Shown piece after piece: positions 45,592-57,300 of a DNA stretch of 64,000 nt (position 1 is its first letter; every line of letters begins with the position of its first letter). The notes under the pieces are model-generated. The model was not told where the DNA came from. It saw only the letters and a program-made list of their open reading frames with translations, and made no database searches. Made by a program: the position numbers and the translations under genes. The DNA is from Closterium sp. NIES-65 (taxonomy: Eukaryota > Streptophyta > Zygnematophyceae > Desmidiales > Closteriaceae). The DNA is taken from the NCBI GenBank assembly GCA_948144175.1, contig CANXME010000853.1, positions 744,001-808,000 on the forward strand, read 5' to 3'.

Positions 45592-46751
45592 TGTCAACGG
45601 GAGTTGTGTGCTGGCCCCGTCCTCGCTTGGGCGGGCCGACGTCGTGGTCGGGTGTGAGGGGAGCAGCCGACGTGCAGCAGTGGGCTAGCTGGTTGACGAG
45701 GAGGTCGACCTGCACTGGGGCCACTGCACGGGCGCCGACTTCAGGGTGGCGCCGACTTCAGGGAGGTCGACCTGGGAGGTCGACCTGCGGAGGACATCAA
45801 CTTGGTGACGTCAACTTGGGGCAGCCGACTTCGGTGGTCGGCTGACAGGACCTGCTGGTCGACTTGCTGGTGGTCGACCTGACCTGGTGGTCGACGGAGG
45901 AGGGGCCGGCGTCGACCTCGACTCAGGACGCCGAGCGGTTGGGCGTCGAGTAGCTGGGCGTCAACTGCGTGACGCTGACTTCGGTTAGCCGGCTTGGGAG
46001 GTCGGCGGACAACTGCACTGGTCGACGAGGAGCTGGTCGACCAGGAGTGCTGGTCGACGCGGAGATGGTCGACCAGGAGTGACGTTGACCTGGAGGAGGT
46101 CGACCGAGGGTGTGGTCGACCTGGTGAGGTCGACTGGAGGTGGCCGTCGACTTGGGAGGTCGACGGGCAAGTATGGGAGCTGCTGGTCGACGTGGTTGCC
46201 CGGTCGACCAGGTTACCTGGGTGACGAGGTTCTGCGGAGGAATGCGATGGTCGCCCAGGCAAAGTTGGCGAGCCCGGCCTCGGTGGTGGTATCCCGAGGT
46301 CGACATGGCGGATCAGGTGGAGTCGTTAGGACAGTGACATGTGTTGTGCAGGTGACGAGGCTCAGCCCGCCAATCATCTGCGCGCACCTGCGAAGCGGGT
46401 GCGCTGCTGTTCTGCGTGAGCAACGCTGGCACGCCGTCAACCTGCGACGTTGGCACGCCATCGAATTTGCACTGCTGGAGTGCGGTCAACCAAGTCGTGC
46501 TGGAACGCGGTCGACCATGCTGCGCTGGCAGTCGACCGACCTGAATGTTTGCTCTGATGTAGTCTTGCCATGCCAACTTCATTGTACCATTGTTGTCTAC
46601 TTTCTCTAGTGAAACTCTTGCCAAATTACCTTGTGAACTATCAAGTAGTGTGTGCACTAGGAAAATGACTTAGGACCAACGAATGCAGAGATCACACGAG
46701 CACCCATGCCTAGCCCGTAGTCTAGCTCCCGTTGTAGTAGTTATCTCCGCA
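45592..46751 (+). repeat. Copia-B 3' LTR of B3
   Basis: 1160 bases preceded by a purine tract (GGCAGGGGAG). It is more similar by eye to the B1 and B2 LTRs than to its own 5' LTR. For example, it shares GAGTAGCTGGG where the 5' LTR has GAGAAGCTGGG. This fits copying of the 3' half of the locus. Confidence 0.9.
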
Positions 46752-48301
46752 GTGCTAGCAGCGCACCTGTGGGGGAGGGGCGGGGTTGGCGCACGGGGGT
46801 GGGAGCTGGGGAGGGGGAGGGGGAGTGGGGGCAGCAGGGGGAGGTGCGGGTGGTTTGGGGGGCGCCAGGATTGGTGGTTCCAATGGAGCCACGCTGTCTG
46901 CTCTGCATGCCAACCTGCCCGCTGTTAGAGCGTGAGTGATTGCATTGCAATCTGAAAGTCATGCCAAGCCAAGCCTTGCCAGTGAAGTGGGAGGGGGAGG
47001 GGGGATAGCAGGGGGAGAAGTGGGTGGTACTGATGCTTGCCGACCTGCCTGCACTGCTTGCCGACCTGCCAGCAATGCTTGACGACCTGCCTGCACTACT
47101 TGCCGACCCGCCTGCTCTGACAGCGTGAGTGAGATCAAGAGCCATCTTTGACACTGCAAGCCTCTTCCTCTTGCATTCCCCGTCCCATGTCCCTTCCTTT
47201 CCTTTCCTCAGAGCCATCTCTCTTGCTCAATGTGTTGAGTTCCTTTTCTGACTGCTATCTGCCGCTTCTCTGCCTGCGTCCTTCCCCCTCCCCCTCCTCT
47301 CTCCCTCTCCCATTTGAGGGCCGTCTCGCTCGCTCAGTGCATCTATTCTCTCATCTCAACCGACTCTACCGTCACTCCAACGGCTCCCCCTCGCACCTCC
47401 CCTATCCACCCCCTCCGCCCCCTTCTCAGCCCTCCCCTCCATCTCCCTCACTGGGGGAGGAGGAGGAGGATGTGGGGGAGGAGGGATGGGAGGGGTGGGC
47501 TCTGGTGCGAAGGCTGGTTCTTTGGGCTCTAGCACCATTAGCAGCAGTACCTGAAGTGCTGCTGCTGCTGCTGCTGCCGCTGCTGCTTCTACTGAGGGGA
47601 AATGGTGAGTGGAAGAGGGGGAGGGGCAGGGGGAAAGGGAGGGACAGCAGCAGGAAGGAGCGGCTTAGGGTTTGGATTGCTAGGGGCGATAGGGGCCAGT
47701 ATGGGCATGTCCCGAACCGAGACCGCCCGAATCAGCCAGCTTGGTTCGGCGGTAGGCTTGGGCGGAGGCTCGGGAGGAGGGGATGTGGGGAGGCAGGATG
47801 GGGGTGTAGGGGATGGCGTGATGCTCCAGCTGCTAAAAGCGGCTGAGCTGGAGGGTATCAAACTGCTCATCTCAACGTATCTCCCCTTTGGTGAGAATGC
47901 ATTCCACTTGTCCTAGCTCACACATTGAAGGCTTTGAAACGATGGAGGAAAGAGGGTCGGGGTGGTGCTGCCGCAACAGAACTGGAGGGGATTAGACTGC
48001 TCGTTTCAACGTATCTCCCCTTCGGTAGGAGATGCGTCTTCTGCTGGTTCAGAATACCAAAGCCCTTGAGACGAGGGTTGGGAAGTGGAAGGGACAGTGT
48101 GGGCAGCTATTCAGGGCAATTCTCCATGTAAATCAAACCCCAATTTCTTCTCTTTCCCTATCCCTCCACCCCCAGTCCCTAATAAAAAATGGCCTTGCTT
48201 GCCTGCAGGTCAACCTGTCGACTTCCCCACACCTGCCACCATCACCACACTTTGCACCCAACCAGCTACCTACTCTCAAGAACTCTCACCATACCTTCAC
48301 C
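46752..48301 (+). other. Segment C3, third copy
   Basis: Same as C1 and C2. Donor-like GTGAGT sites lie at 46932, 47124 and 47605, each ending a short open stretch. The second encodes a repeated LADLPA(L/M)L pattern. An acceptor-like CTTGCCTGCAG ends at 48208. It was contiguous with 39594 before B3 inserted. Function unknown. Confidence 0.4.
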
Positions 48302-49200
48302 CGCCTGTTCGCGCTGGTCGCACTAGTCATCGTGTCCCGCATCCGCGTCCTTGTCCTGTCCCCGGCACTCACCTGATGACGCTTCGTCCTTCCTCTATTC
48401 TGCTGTGAGTTCCCCTGCCGTCTCCTCCTGCGTCCTCCCTTCTTGCAGTCCGAACCCTCAGTCTGACTTGGTTCGTGCTGCTAGTCCTACTGTCACACGT
48501 CTTCTAGCCACTGTTGTCACTGACCCTTCATTTGAGTCTACTGCTGCGTCTGCCCTTGTTACTGAGCTTGTTGACTTTGCTGCCGCCTGTCGTCTTGACT
48601 ACGCCGCTATTCTTGTTGCTGAGTCTGAGTCTAACTGTCCCCCGTCCGTCGCGGGTGAGTGTGCTCTTAGCACGGACGTCCTTGAGGACAGGCAAGAGGA
48701 CTTTGAGTGTCTTGCAACTGCTGTACATTATCTCGTGTCCATGCAGCTTGCACCTGAGGGAGACCTGGATGCACAGGACATCCCGACCCCGCGCTCTTAC
48801 GCAGAGGCGATTACGGGTCCCTACTCCTCTCACTTGCAAACAGCCATGGATGCAGAGATGGCATCCTGTAAGTCCACAGGCACTTACGTCGACGCAGTTC
48901 CCCCTCGTGGGGCGAACATAGTCGATGACATGTGAATTTTCAGGGTAAAGCGGCCGTCTGGTTCTCCGCCTGTCTTCAAGGCTTATTACATTGCACTAGG
49001 CTTTAGTCACTGACAGGGAGTTAACCTCTTCCAGACCTTCTTCCCTACCTCGAAGATGACCACTCTTCAGGTGCTGCTGCACATCGCCGCTCAGCGTGAC
49101 TACGAGCTTCATTCTCTTGACTTCAGCACAGCTTTCTTACAGGGCAGCTTGCATGAGGAGACCTGGCGGCGCCGCCCACCTGGCTTCACTGGGTCGTTTC
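48302..49200 (+). pseudogene. Copia-A-related RT fragment F3
   Basis: Third copy of F. The frame here opens from 48351 to 48935 because a small difference near 48440 joins two frames, but the later TGA stops remain. Cut by the Ty3-like LTR at 49201. Confidence 0.8.
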
Positions 49201-49272
49201 TGTGAGAGGACGTCCCTGTTATAATATTTTCTCACTATTATATTTTTCCGTTATCCTATTTTCCCTTTTCTC

Positions 49273-49909
49273 TGTCAGAATATTATGCTCTAGCCTGTTG
49301 TGGGGTGCTCTATAGCGAGTACAACCCTTTTAGGGTTTGTATCCTCATTCTTGCTAGTGCAAACCCTCTTTTGCCTAACTCTCTCTTGCCTAGCTAGGTA
49401 AACCCTAGCTATGGCTCCTCACTATACCTACTATTTTGAGATGCTATCAGAGCAGTGTCGCTCCTGGCCTGTGGGCCCACCTGCTTCCGCTGCCCTACTG
49501 TCTGTCGCGCGCCCCGTGGCGTGCGATGTACATTTTTTCTTCCCCCCACGCGCTCGGGGCGCGTGGCGGTTTTCTGCCCGCCATGCGCTCGGGACGCGTG
49601 GCGGTTTCCGTCAACCCGCGCGCCCGTCCCCGTCGACCTTCGCGCGGCTCCCCGTCGCCCTTCGCGGCGGCCCCGTCGACCCGCCCGCGGCTCCCCGTCG
49701 CCCTTCGCGGCGGCCCCGTCGACCCGCCCGCGGCTCCCCGTCGCCCTTCGCGGCGGCCCCGTCGACCCGCCCGCGGCTCCCCGTCGACCTTCGTGGCGGC
49801 CCCGTCAACCCGCGCGCGGATCCCTGTCGCCCTTCGCGGCAGCCCCGTCGACCCGCGCGCTGCCCCCCGGGGACCTATGCGCTCGTCCCCGTCGACCCAC
49901 GCGTCGCCC

Positions 49910-49956
<47 letters not shown>

Positions 49957-51212
49957 CCGACACACCTGAGTCTGCTTACCGCACACCTGAGTTCGCTTCC
50001 CGCACACTTGTGCACGATTCGCGCACACCTGAGGTCGCTTACCGCACACTCAGGGTATGGGGGTGACGGGTATGGGGGTGGCGGGTGTGTGAGACGTCAC
50101 CTGCTCCTCCTTCTCCTCTGTCTCCCACTGCTGCACCTGCCGCTGAGGGGGGTGGGTGTGTGGGAGTCGACGGAGTGGTGCTAGGGGGTGGGGTGTGAGT
50201 GACCCTAGGGGTGCAGTAGGGGGTGTGTGAAATGGGGGTGGGATAGTTTGGGGAGGTTGAAGGGGGTGGCCGCCGAGACCGTTGCGCCATTCGCCCGTGA
50301 GCCCGTTGCGCCAGTCGCCCGTGAGCCCGTTGCTCCAGTCGCCCGTGAGTCCGTTGCTCGTCTACCGCTACTTTTAGCCGCGGAGCCAGTTACTCCAGTA
50401 GCCCGTGTGCTAGTTGCTCCAGTTGCCAGTGTGCCAGTTGCTCCAGTTGCCCGTGTGCCAGTTGTCAGAGGTCCACTGGTGATCCCCGATTGATCCTAGG
50501 GAAGGGTTACAGGCTCGTTGTCCTGGGGGGTTATGGGCGCACTGACCCGCTACTTAACAAGCCCTTTTATCCCAATGGTCTAGTGGTTGGGATTCTGACA
50601 TGGTATCAGAGCGGTCTCGGGTTCGAATCCCGGTGTATGCACTTCGGGCATCCCAGTGCGGGGGGGTGTCAGAGGTCCACTGGTGATCCCCGATTGATCC
50701 TAGGGAAGGGTTACAGGCTCGTTGTCCTGGGGGGTTATGGGCGCACTGACCCGCTACTTAACAAGCCCTTTTATCCCAATGGTCTAGTGGTTGGGATTCT
50801 GACACAAGTTGCTCCAGTTGCGCCGTGTGCCAGCAGCTTCAGCCGCCGCCCACTACCTCCTCTCCTCTCATAGTCCCTCCTCCTCCACACTAGCCCTCTG
50901 CGATAGCCTCTAGCTTTGCTCATAATTGTGAACTTTAAACTATTGCTTCTTGAACTTGTGCTCAGAATGTGTGGTGACATTGTGATCCACCCTGAGCTTG
51001 TACTGCTGATTACACCCCACTTTGGCTATGGGGGTGTGTCAGAATATTATGCTCTAGCCTGTAGTGGGGTGCTCTATAGCGAGTACAACCCTTTTAGGGT
51101 TTGCTATTTGTATCCTCATTCTTGCTAGTGCAAACCCTCTTTTGCCTAACTCTCTCTTGCCTAGCTAGGTAAACCCTAGCTATGGCTCCTCACTATACCT
51201 ACTATTTTGAGA
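49273..51212 (+). mobile_element. Non-autonomous LTR element D3
   Basis: LTRs 49273-49441 and 51037-51212, TTCTC at 49268-49272 and 51213-51217. It contains five minisatellite units, a run of 43 C at about 49911-49953, and E3. Confidence 0.88.
50463..50804 (+). mobile_element. Miniature LTR element E3
   Basis: 342 bases with 138-base LTRs, as E1 and E2. Flanks are CCAGT and CAAGT, the same substitution as E2, which groups copies 2 and 3. Confidence 0.9.
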
Positions 51213-51288
51213 TTCTCCTCTTTATTTTGGTCTTTATCTCATCTCAATCGGCCTAGTATTCCATTTTCTAGAGGCTTCTATTTATTTC

Positions 51289-51932
51289 AGTGCTCTCAGC
51301 TCTGCCTTCGGATGAGTCCGTAGAGTCGAGTGGCCCGTACCCAGAGCTTGTTGGTTGCCTCATGTACCTGATGACCTGCACACGACCTGACCTTGCATAC
51401 CCTCTTAGCATCTTGGCACGCTATGTTGCTCCTGGGAGACACCGACCAGAGCACATGGCTGCAGCGAAGAGGGTGTTGCGCTACTTGGAGGGCGGAGTCT
51501 AGTGGTCGGAGGGCGGAGTATAGTGGTCCTCACTGGGCACGCGGACGCTTCTTGGGCTGACGACCAGGCTACTCAGCGGTCGTCGCAGGGTTACACCTTC
51601 AGTCTTGGTTCTGGCTCTGTTTCGTGGCGGGCTACTCGCTCGTCTTCTGTTCTCGGCTCCAGTTGTGAGGCTGAGATCTACGCCGGGGCCATGGCTGCTC
51701 AGGAGCTTCGCTGGCTCACCTACCTGCTGACTGACCTTGGAGAGCCGCCTCGTTCTCCTCCAGTGCTGTACGTAGACAACAAGGCCATGCTGGCCTTGTG
51801 TCGAGAGCAGCGACTGGAGCACAGAACGAAGCACATTGCTCTCCGCTACTTTCTTGCTCGTGAGCTGCAGCAGCGTGGTCAGTTGCGACTTGCGTACGTG
51901 GCCTCTGAGGCCAACACTGCTGATGTTTTCAC
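51289..51932 (+). pseudogene. pol: Copia-A RT end and RNase H, fragment I3, left part
   Basis: Third-copy counterpart of I2, with the same 21-base duplication and deletion breaking the frame near 51500. It is cut at TTCAC (51928-51932) by A3, just before the TKAL end of RNase H. Confidence 0.88.
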
Positions 51933-52299
51933 TGTCAGATTATTATAGCTGATGCATGTTTGTAGGCTATAGTGGGGTAGCACATATGGGGTACAGTTTG
52001 CTAGGGTTGTATTTGTACCCAACTCTGACTTAGTCAATTCATTTTCCTGTTCAGTTAGTTTCACATGGTATAGAGCGAGTCCCTCCTAAGGACCGTTCTT
52101 TGGGCCCACCCACGATTTTTTTCCTGCCCGGAGCGCGCCCTATTCTCCCCGAGGCGCGCTCCCCCTAGTGCGCGTCGAGCTGCCCTTGTGGCGCCCCGAA
52201 AGTCGCGCGCGCGACTCATTTTTTTTTCGCGCGCGCGGCCCAGGCCCCACTTCGCGCGGCCCTTACAGCCGCGCCGCGCCGCCCTCTCGGCTCTGCCGC

Positions 52300-53165
52300 G
52301 CCGCGCCGCCCTCAAGACGGCCGCGCGGCCTCTTCGTCGCTGCAGCAGGCCCCCCCCCGCTGCACCTCTGTCGGCCCCGCAGCCGCCTTACCTGACGGCC
52401 GCCGCCTCACCTGACGGCCCGCCGCCTCGACTTCTGGCCCGCCACCTCACCAGACGGCCCCCCCCGCCTCACCTGACGGCCCACCGTCTCACCTGCTGGC
52501 CCGCCACCTTACGTGACGGCCCCGCCGCCTCACCTGACGGCCCGCCGCCACCTTACCTGACGGCCCCGCCGCCTCACCTGACGGCCCGCCGCCTCACCTA
52601 CTGGCCCGCCACCTGACCTGACGGCCCCGCCGCCTCACCTGACGGCCCGCCGCCTGACCTACTGGCCCGCCACCTCACCTGACGGCCCGCCGCCTCACCC
52701 GCTGGCCCGCCACCTGACCTGACGGCCCCGCCGCCTCACCTGCTGGCCCGCCACCTGACCTGACGGCCCCGCCGCCTCACCTGACGGCTCGCCACCTCGC
52801 CTGCTGGCCCGCCACCTGACGGCTCCGCCGTCCCCTGTCCCGGCCCCGCCGCTGCACCCTGACGGCCCCGCCGTCCCCTGTCCCGGCCCCGCAGCTGCAC
52901 CCTGACGGCCCCGCCGAGCCGCCCAGCAGCAGCCGAGCCGCCCAGCCGCAGCCGAGCCGCCCAGCAGCAGGTGAGCCGCCCAGCAGCAGCCGCGCCGCCC
53001 AGCAGCAGCCGAGCCGCCCTGCCGCAGCCGAGCCGCCCAGCAGCAGCCGAGCCGCCCAGCAGCAGCCGAGCCGCCCAGCAGCAGCCGAGCCGCCCGGTAC
53101 CCGAGCTACCCGAGCCGCCCGAGCCGCCCGAGCCGCCCGAGCCGCCCGACCCAGCCCGAGCTGCC
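52300..53165 (+). repeat. GC-rich minisatellite leader of A3
   Basis: Units near CACCTGACGGCCCGCCGCCT repeat many times, followed by CAGCAGCCGAGCCGCC units. The leader is about 1150 bases from PBS to ATG, longer than in A1 (about 1015) and A2 (about 845). Confidence 0.8.
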
Positions 53166-53217
53166 TGCTGCTGTCCTACCCGACTCTCCTAGCCCGGTGA
53201 GACTTTCAGCTGCTGCC

Positions 53218-54299
53218 ATGGCCACCCCCAATGTTCTTACTTTTGACGCTGAGGGGAGGGCCATTGACTTTGCCGTCTGGATTGAAGACCTGCAGCTGTA
53301 CTTACTGTGTGATGCGATAGATGAGGTCTCTCTCTTTGACTTTGTCTCAGGCGCTGTCCCTGCCCCGCCTGCTGATGCTGACTCTGCTGCTCGCTCCAAG
53401 TGGGCGACCCGCGATGCTGCTGCACGTCTTGCTGTGCGTCGCCACCTCCCTTCCTCTGAGCGTGCCCACTTTAGTCAGTGCAAGACCGCTCAGGCCTTGT
53501 ACGACGCTGTAGTTGCACGCTACTCCTCCCCTTCCTCCGCTACCCTTAGCCGCCTCATGCTACCGTTTCTCTTCCCTGACCTCGCTTCCTTTCCCACTGT
53601 TGCTGACCTAGTTACCCACCTCCGCGCTAGTGACACCCGCTACCGTGCTGCCCTTCCTGCTGAGTTCCGCGCTGCGAACCCTCCTCCCATGTACATCACT
53701 CTCTACTTTCTCGTCACCCGTCTCCCTGAGTCCCTTCGTGTCGTTAGGGACCAGTTTCTCTCTGTCTGTCCCACCACTCTCACTGTCGACCTCCTTGAGG
53801 AGTCCCTGCTAGCGGCTGAGAAGAGTATTGTCGCTGTAGGGGCCTCTCGGGGTGACCCTCGCACCCCCATCTTTGAGGGGTGTGGTCCTTCCCCCCTGCT
53901 GCCCTCTGTCGCCTCTGCCGCTGCGGCCGACCTCGCTGGTTTTGAGTCGGTCGGCGCGGCGTCTGCCCCCAGCGGCAGACGCCGCTCTGGCAAGGGCAAG
54001 GGGGGCAAGGGGGCGGGTGGAGCTAGAGGGGGCGGTGGAGGAGGCGGTGGGGGTGGAGGGGGGAGTGGGAGTGGCGGTGGGGGTGGTGGCGGGAGTGGAG
54101 GTACTAGTGGCGGCGGTGGAGGCGGAGGTGGCGGCGGAGGTGGTAGCGGAGGAGGCGGTGGGAGCGGTGGGAGCGACGGTCCTAGTGGGGGAGGTGGCGG
54201 TGGAGACGGGGGTGGCGGTGGAGGCGGGGGTGGCGGTGGAGGCGGGGGTCGGAGTGGCTCGTCCCAGCGGAGCAGCTCTGGGGGTGGTCAGCGCCAGCA

Positions 54300-54335
<36 letters not shown>

Positions 54336-57300
54336 GCAGCAGCAGCAGCGCTCTCGCACCGTCCCCGGCCCTCAGCAGCTCCGTGAGTGGTACTTGCAGC
54401 GTCAGCGCGGTGGTGCACTTGGTCCCTGCCCCTACGTTCTTCGCACCGGTGACCGTGCGGGGGAGAGGTGTGGGGGCGCCCACACAGCCCGTCGCTGCTT
54501 TGGCCGCCTGACCGACGCCTGGCGTCAGCAGTTTCCGGAGGCCGCTGAGATCCCCCGCTGGGGAGAGCTGTCTAGGGCTGGAGTAGCTATTTATGATCTT
54601 GACTTTGATGCTATTCTCTCTGCTATGTATGCTGTGACTGGTAGTGATGAGGATGACTGTTACCGGTGTTTCCCGCCCGACCCGGGCATTGGTACTGCCG
54701 CGTCAGGTACTAGTGAGGCTGCAGCTCTAGGTGCCAGTGCGTCTGTGCTCTCAGGTGCTGGTGAGTCCGCGCTCTCAGGTACTGTGTCGGCTTCGGCCTC
54801 TCACACCTTCACCCTTGACTCTGGAGCGTCCCGCTCCTTCTTTAGGGACCGCACCACTCTCACGCCGCTGAGTCGGCCGGTTGCGGTGTCCCTGGCTGAC
54901 CCCTCTGGGGGACCTGTCCTGTCTCGCTTCTCCACTGTCCTCCCGTGTCCAGCGGCCCCCTCTGGCACCCTGACTGGTCTCTACCTCCCCTCGTTCTCGA
55001 CGAACTTGGTGAGTGGTGCTGACCTCCAGGATGCAGGTGTCCACCAGTTCACCCCTGCTCGTCAGCGGGTGACCCACTGTACGGAGGCGGATACAGGTCG
55101 TCACCTGGCTACGTTTACACGTCGGCCAGGGTCGAGCCTGTACACACTGACCACTGCTTCTCCTCCAGGTGCTGCGTCTGGTAGAGTCCCTTCGTCTGGT
55201 CAGGTGTTTGCTGCAGCGTCCAGGTCTGGTCCTGAGTCTGCCCCCTGTTCGTGTCGTCGTCTGTCTCACGAGACCCTCCTCTGGCACCACCGCCTTGGCC
55301 ACCCCTCTCTGCTTCGGCTCAGAGGCATGGCCTCGCGGGTCCTTGTGTCTGGTCTTCCCCGGTCCCTCCCTCCCCTTCCTCCGGGCCCTGGCCCTGCCTG
55401 TGTCCCCTGTGTCGAGGGGCGCCAGCGTGCTGCCCCTCACTCCTCCCAGTTTCCTCCGACAGAGGCCCCGTTGCAGACGCTTCACATGGACGTGTGGGGC
55501 CCAGCCCGCGTCCGTGGACAGGGTCAGGAGCGCTACTTCCTGCTGGTGGTTGACGACTACTCGCGTTACACCACAGTCTTCCCCTTGCGCAGCAAGGGTG
55601 AGGTCACTGAGGTGTTGATCGACTGGATCCGCGCAGCTCGTCTTCAGCTTCGGAGGAGCTTTGGCTCTGACTTCCCTGTTTTGCGTCTGCACTCGGACAG
55701 AGACGGAGAGTTCTCCTCTGGCCTCCTGAGTGCCTACTGTCGTGTGCGAGGCATCCGTCAGACCTTCACGCTTCCGGACTCACCACAGCAGAATGGGATT
55801 GCTGAGCGCCGCATTGGCATGGTCATGGACGTCGCTCGTACGTCCATGATGCATGCGGCTGCTCCCCATTTTCTGTGGCCGTTTGCGGTCAGGTACGCTG
55901 CGCACCAGATCAACCTCCACCCCAGGGTCTCTCGACCAGAGACCTCCCCAGCCCTGCTGTGGACGGGGAAGGTTGGCGATGCGTCGGCGTTCCGGGTCTG
56001 GGGATCTCGGGCGTTTGTTCGCGACCTGTCTGCGGACAAGCTGTCCCCTCGTGCTTCTCCCTGCGTCTTCCTGGGGTTCCCCCCCGACGCCCCTGGGTGG
56101 CAGTTTTACCACCCCACCTCTCGACGTGTTCTGTCCTCCCAGGACGTCACGTTCGACGAGTCGGTACCCTACTACCGCCTCTTCCCCTACCGCACTCCGT
56201 CCCTCCCCCCGCCCCCGCTCTTCTTGGTACCAGGCCCCCCCCCGGTAGTCCCCCTCCCCCCTCAGGGTCCTGCCCCTTCAGGTGTGTCCCAGGTAGACGC
56301 AGTCGAGCGTGTCGAGGTCACTGGTGACTCTGGTGCTGCTGCGGGAGCTGAGCCTGAGGGTGCGGGGTCTGGGGGTGCTGAGCCTGGGGGTACTGTGCCT
56401 GGGGGTGCTGAGCCTGGAGGTGTCGAGCCTGGGGGTGCTGTTCCTGGGGGTGCTGAGCCTGGGGGTGCTGAGCCTGGGGGTGCTGAGCCTGGGGGTGCTG
56501 AGCCTGGGGGTGCTGAGCCTGGGGGTGCTGTGCCTGGGGGTGCTGAGCCTGGGGGTGCTGAGCCTGGGGGTGCTTCGTCTCGCCAGGAGCCACTCTCCCC
56601 ACAGGAGCTGCGTGAGTGGTTTACCAGGCGCTGGAGGCGTGCTGCTGGTGCTGGTGGTTCTTCGCCTGCAGTGGGTACTGCTGCCGCGCGTCCCGACGGT
56701 GCTCGTACTGTGGGTGCTGGAGCTGCTCGGTCTGAGAGTTCTCCTGGAGCTGGTGCTGCTGAGGGTGTTGGCGCTGAGCCTGCCGCTGGTGGTCCGACTG
56801 ACAGTGCTCCTGTTGCTGCTGCTGGGGGTTCTGGAGCTTCTAGAGGTGCTGCTGGAGGTGCTGTTGGCGTGGGTGCTCCTGACGGGGGGACTGGTGTTGT
56901 TCCTGCTGTTTCTGGTGTCGCCGTGCGGCCTCGACCGTACTTCGTTCCGCTCCTACAGCAGGTTCTTGGTCTTGCACCTCCTCCTGCTTCCTTAGAGGGT
57001 CCACAGCCTGTTCGGTCCCAGCCACAGCTACAGCCTGCCTCCCCTTTGCCTGCTCCTTCTCCCTACGCTGGTCCGACTGGAGGTCTTACTGAGCGTCGTG
57101 ATCCTGCGTCTCGTCCTGCGTCGCCTGTTCGTACTGAGCGCGCTAGTGGTCGCGGGTCGCGTCAGCGTCCTCCTCCTGTCCCTGGCACGCACCGGATGTC
57201 ACTGCGTCCGTCCACTGCTCCTCTGCGTGCCCCTTTGCCTTCTCCTCCTGCTTCCTCTCTTCCTGCTCTTGCCGACCCGGAGTCGGACTCTCTTCGTGCT

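Larger units (their letters stand above)
39595..46751 (+). mobile_element. Copia-B copy B3, full length, 7157 bp
   Basis: LTRs 39595-40759 (1165 bases) and 45592-46751 (1160 bases), TGTCAAC to CTCCGCA. Exact target duplication GTGCT at 39590-39594 and 46752-46756. The LTRs show many scattered differences, so insertion is older than A2 or A3. This is the only copy with both ends, and it defines the family. B1 and B2 have lost their 5' parts but keep the same GTGCT and C flank. Confidence 0.93.
49201..51288 (+). repeat. Ty3-like LTR remnant split by D3
   Basis: Same truncated state as in copy 2, joined to fragment I3 at 51289. The shared deletion junction shows that copies 2 and 3 descend from one event. 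Confidence 0.7.
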
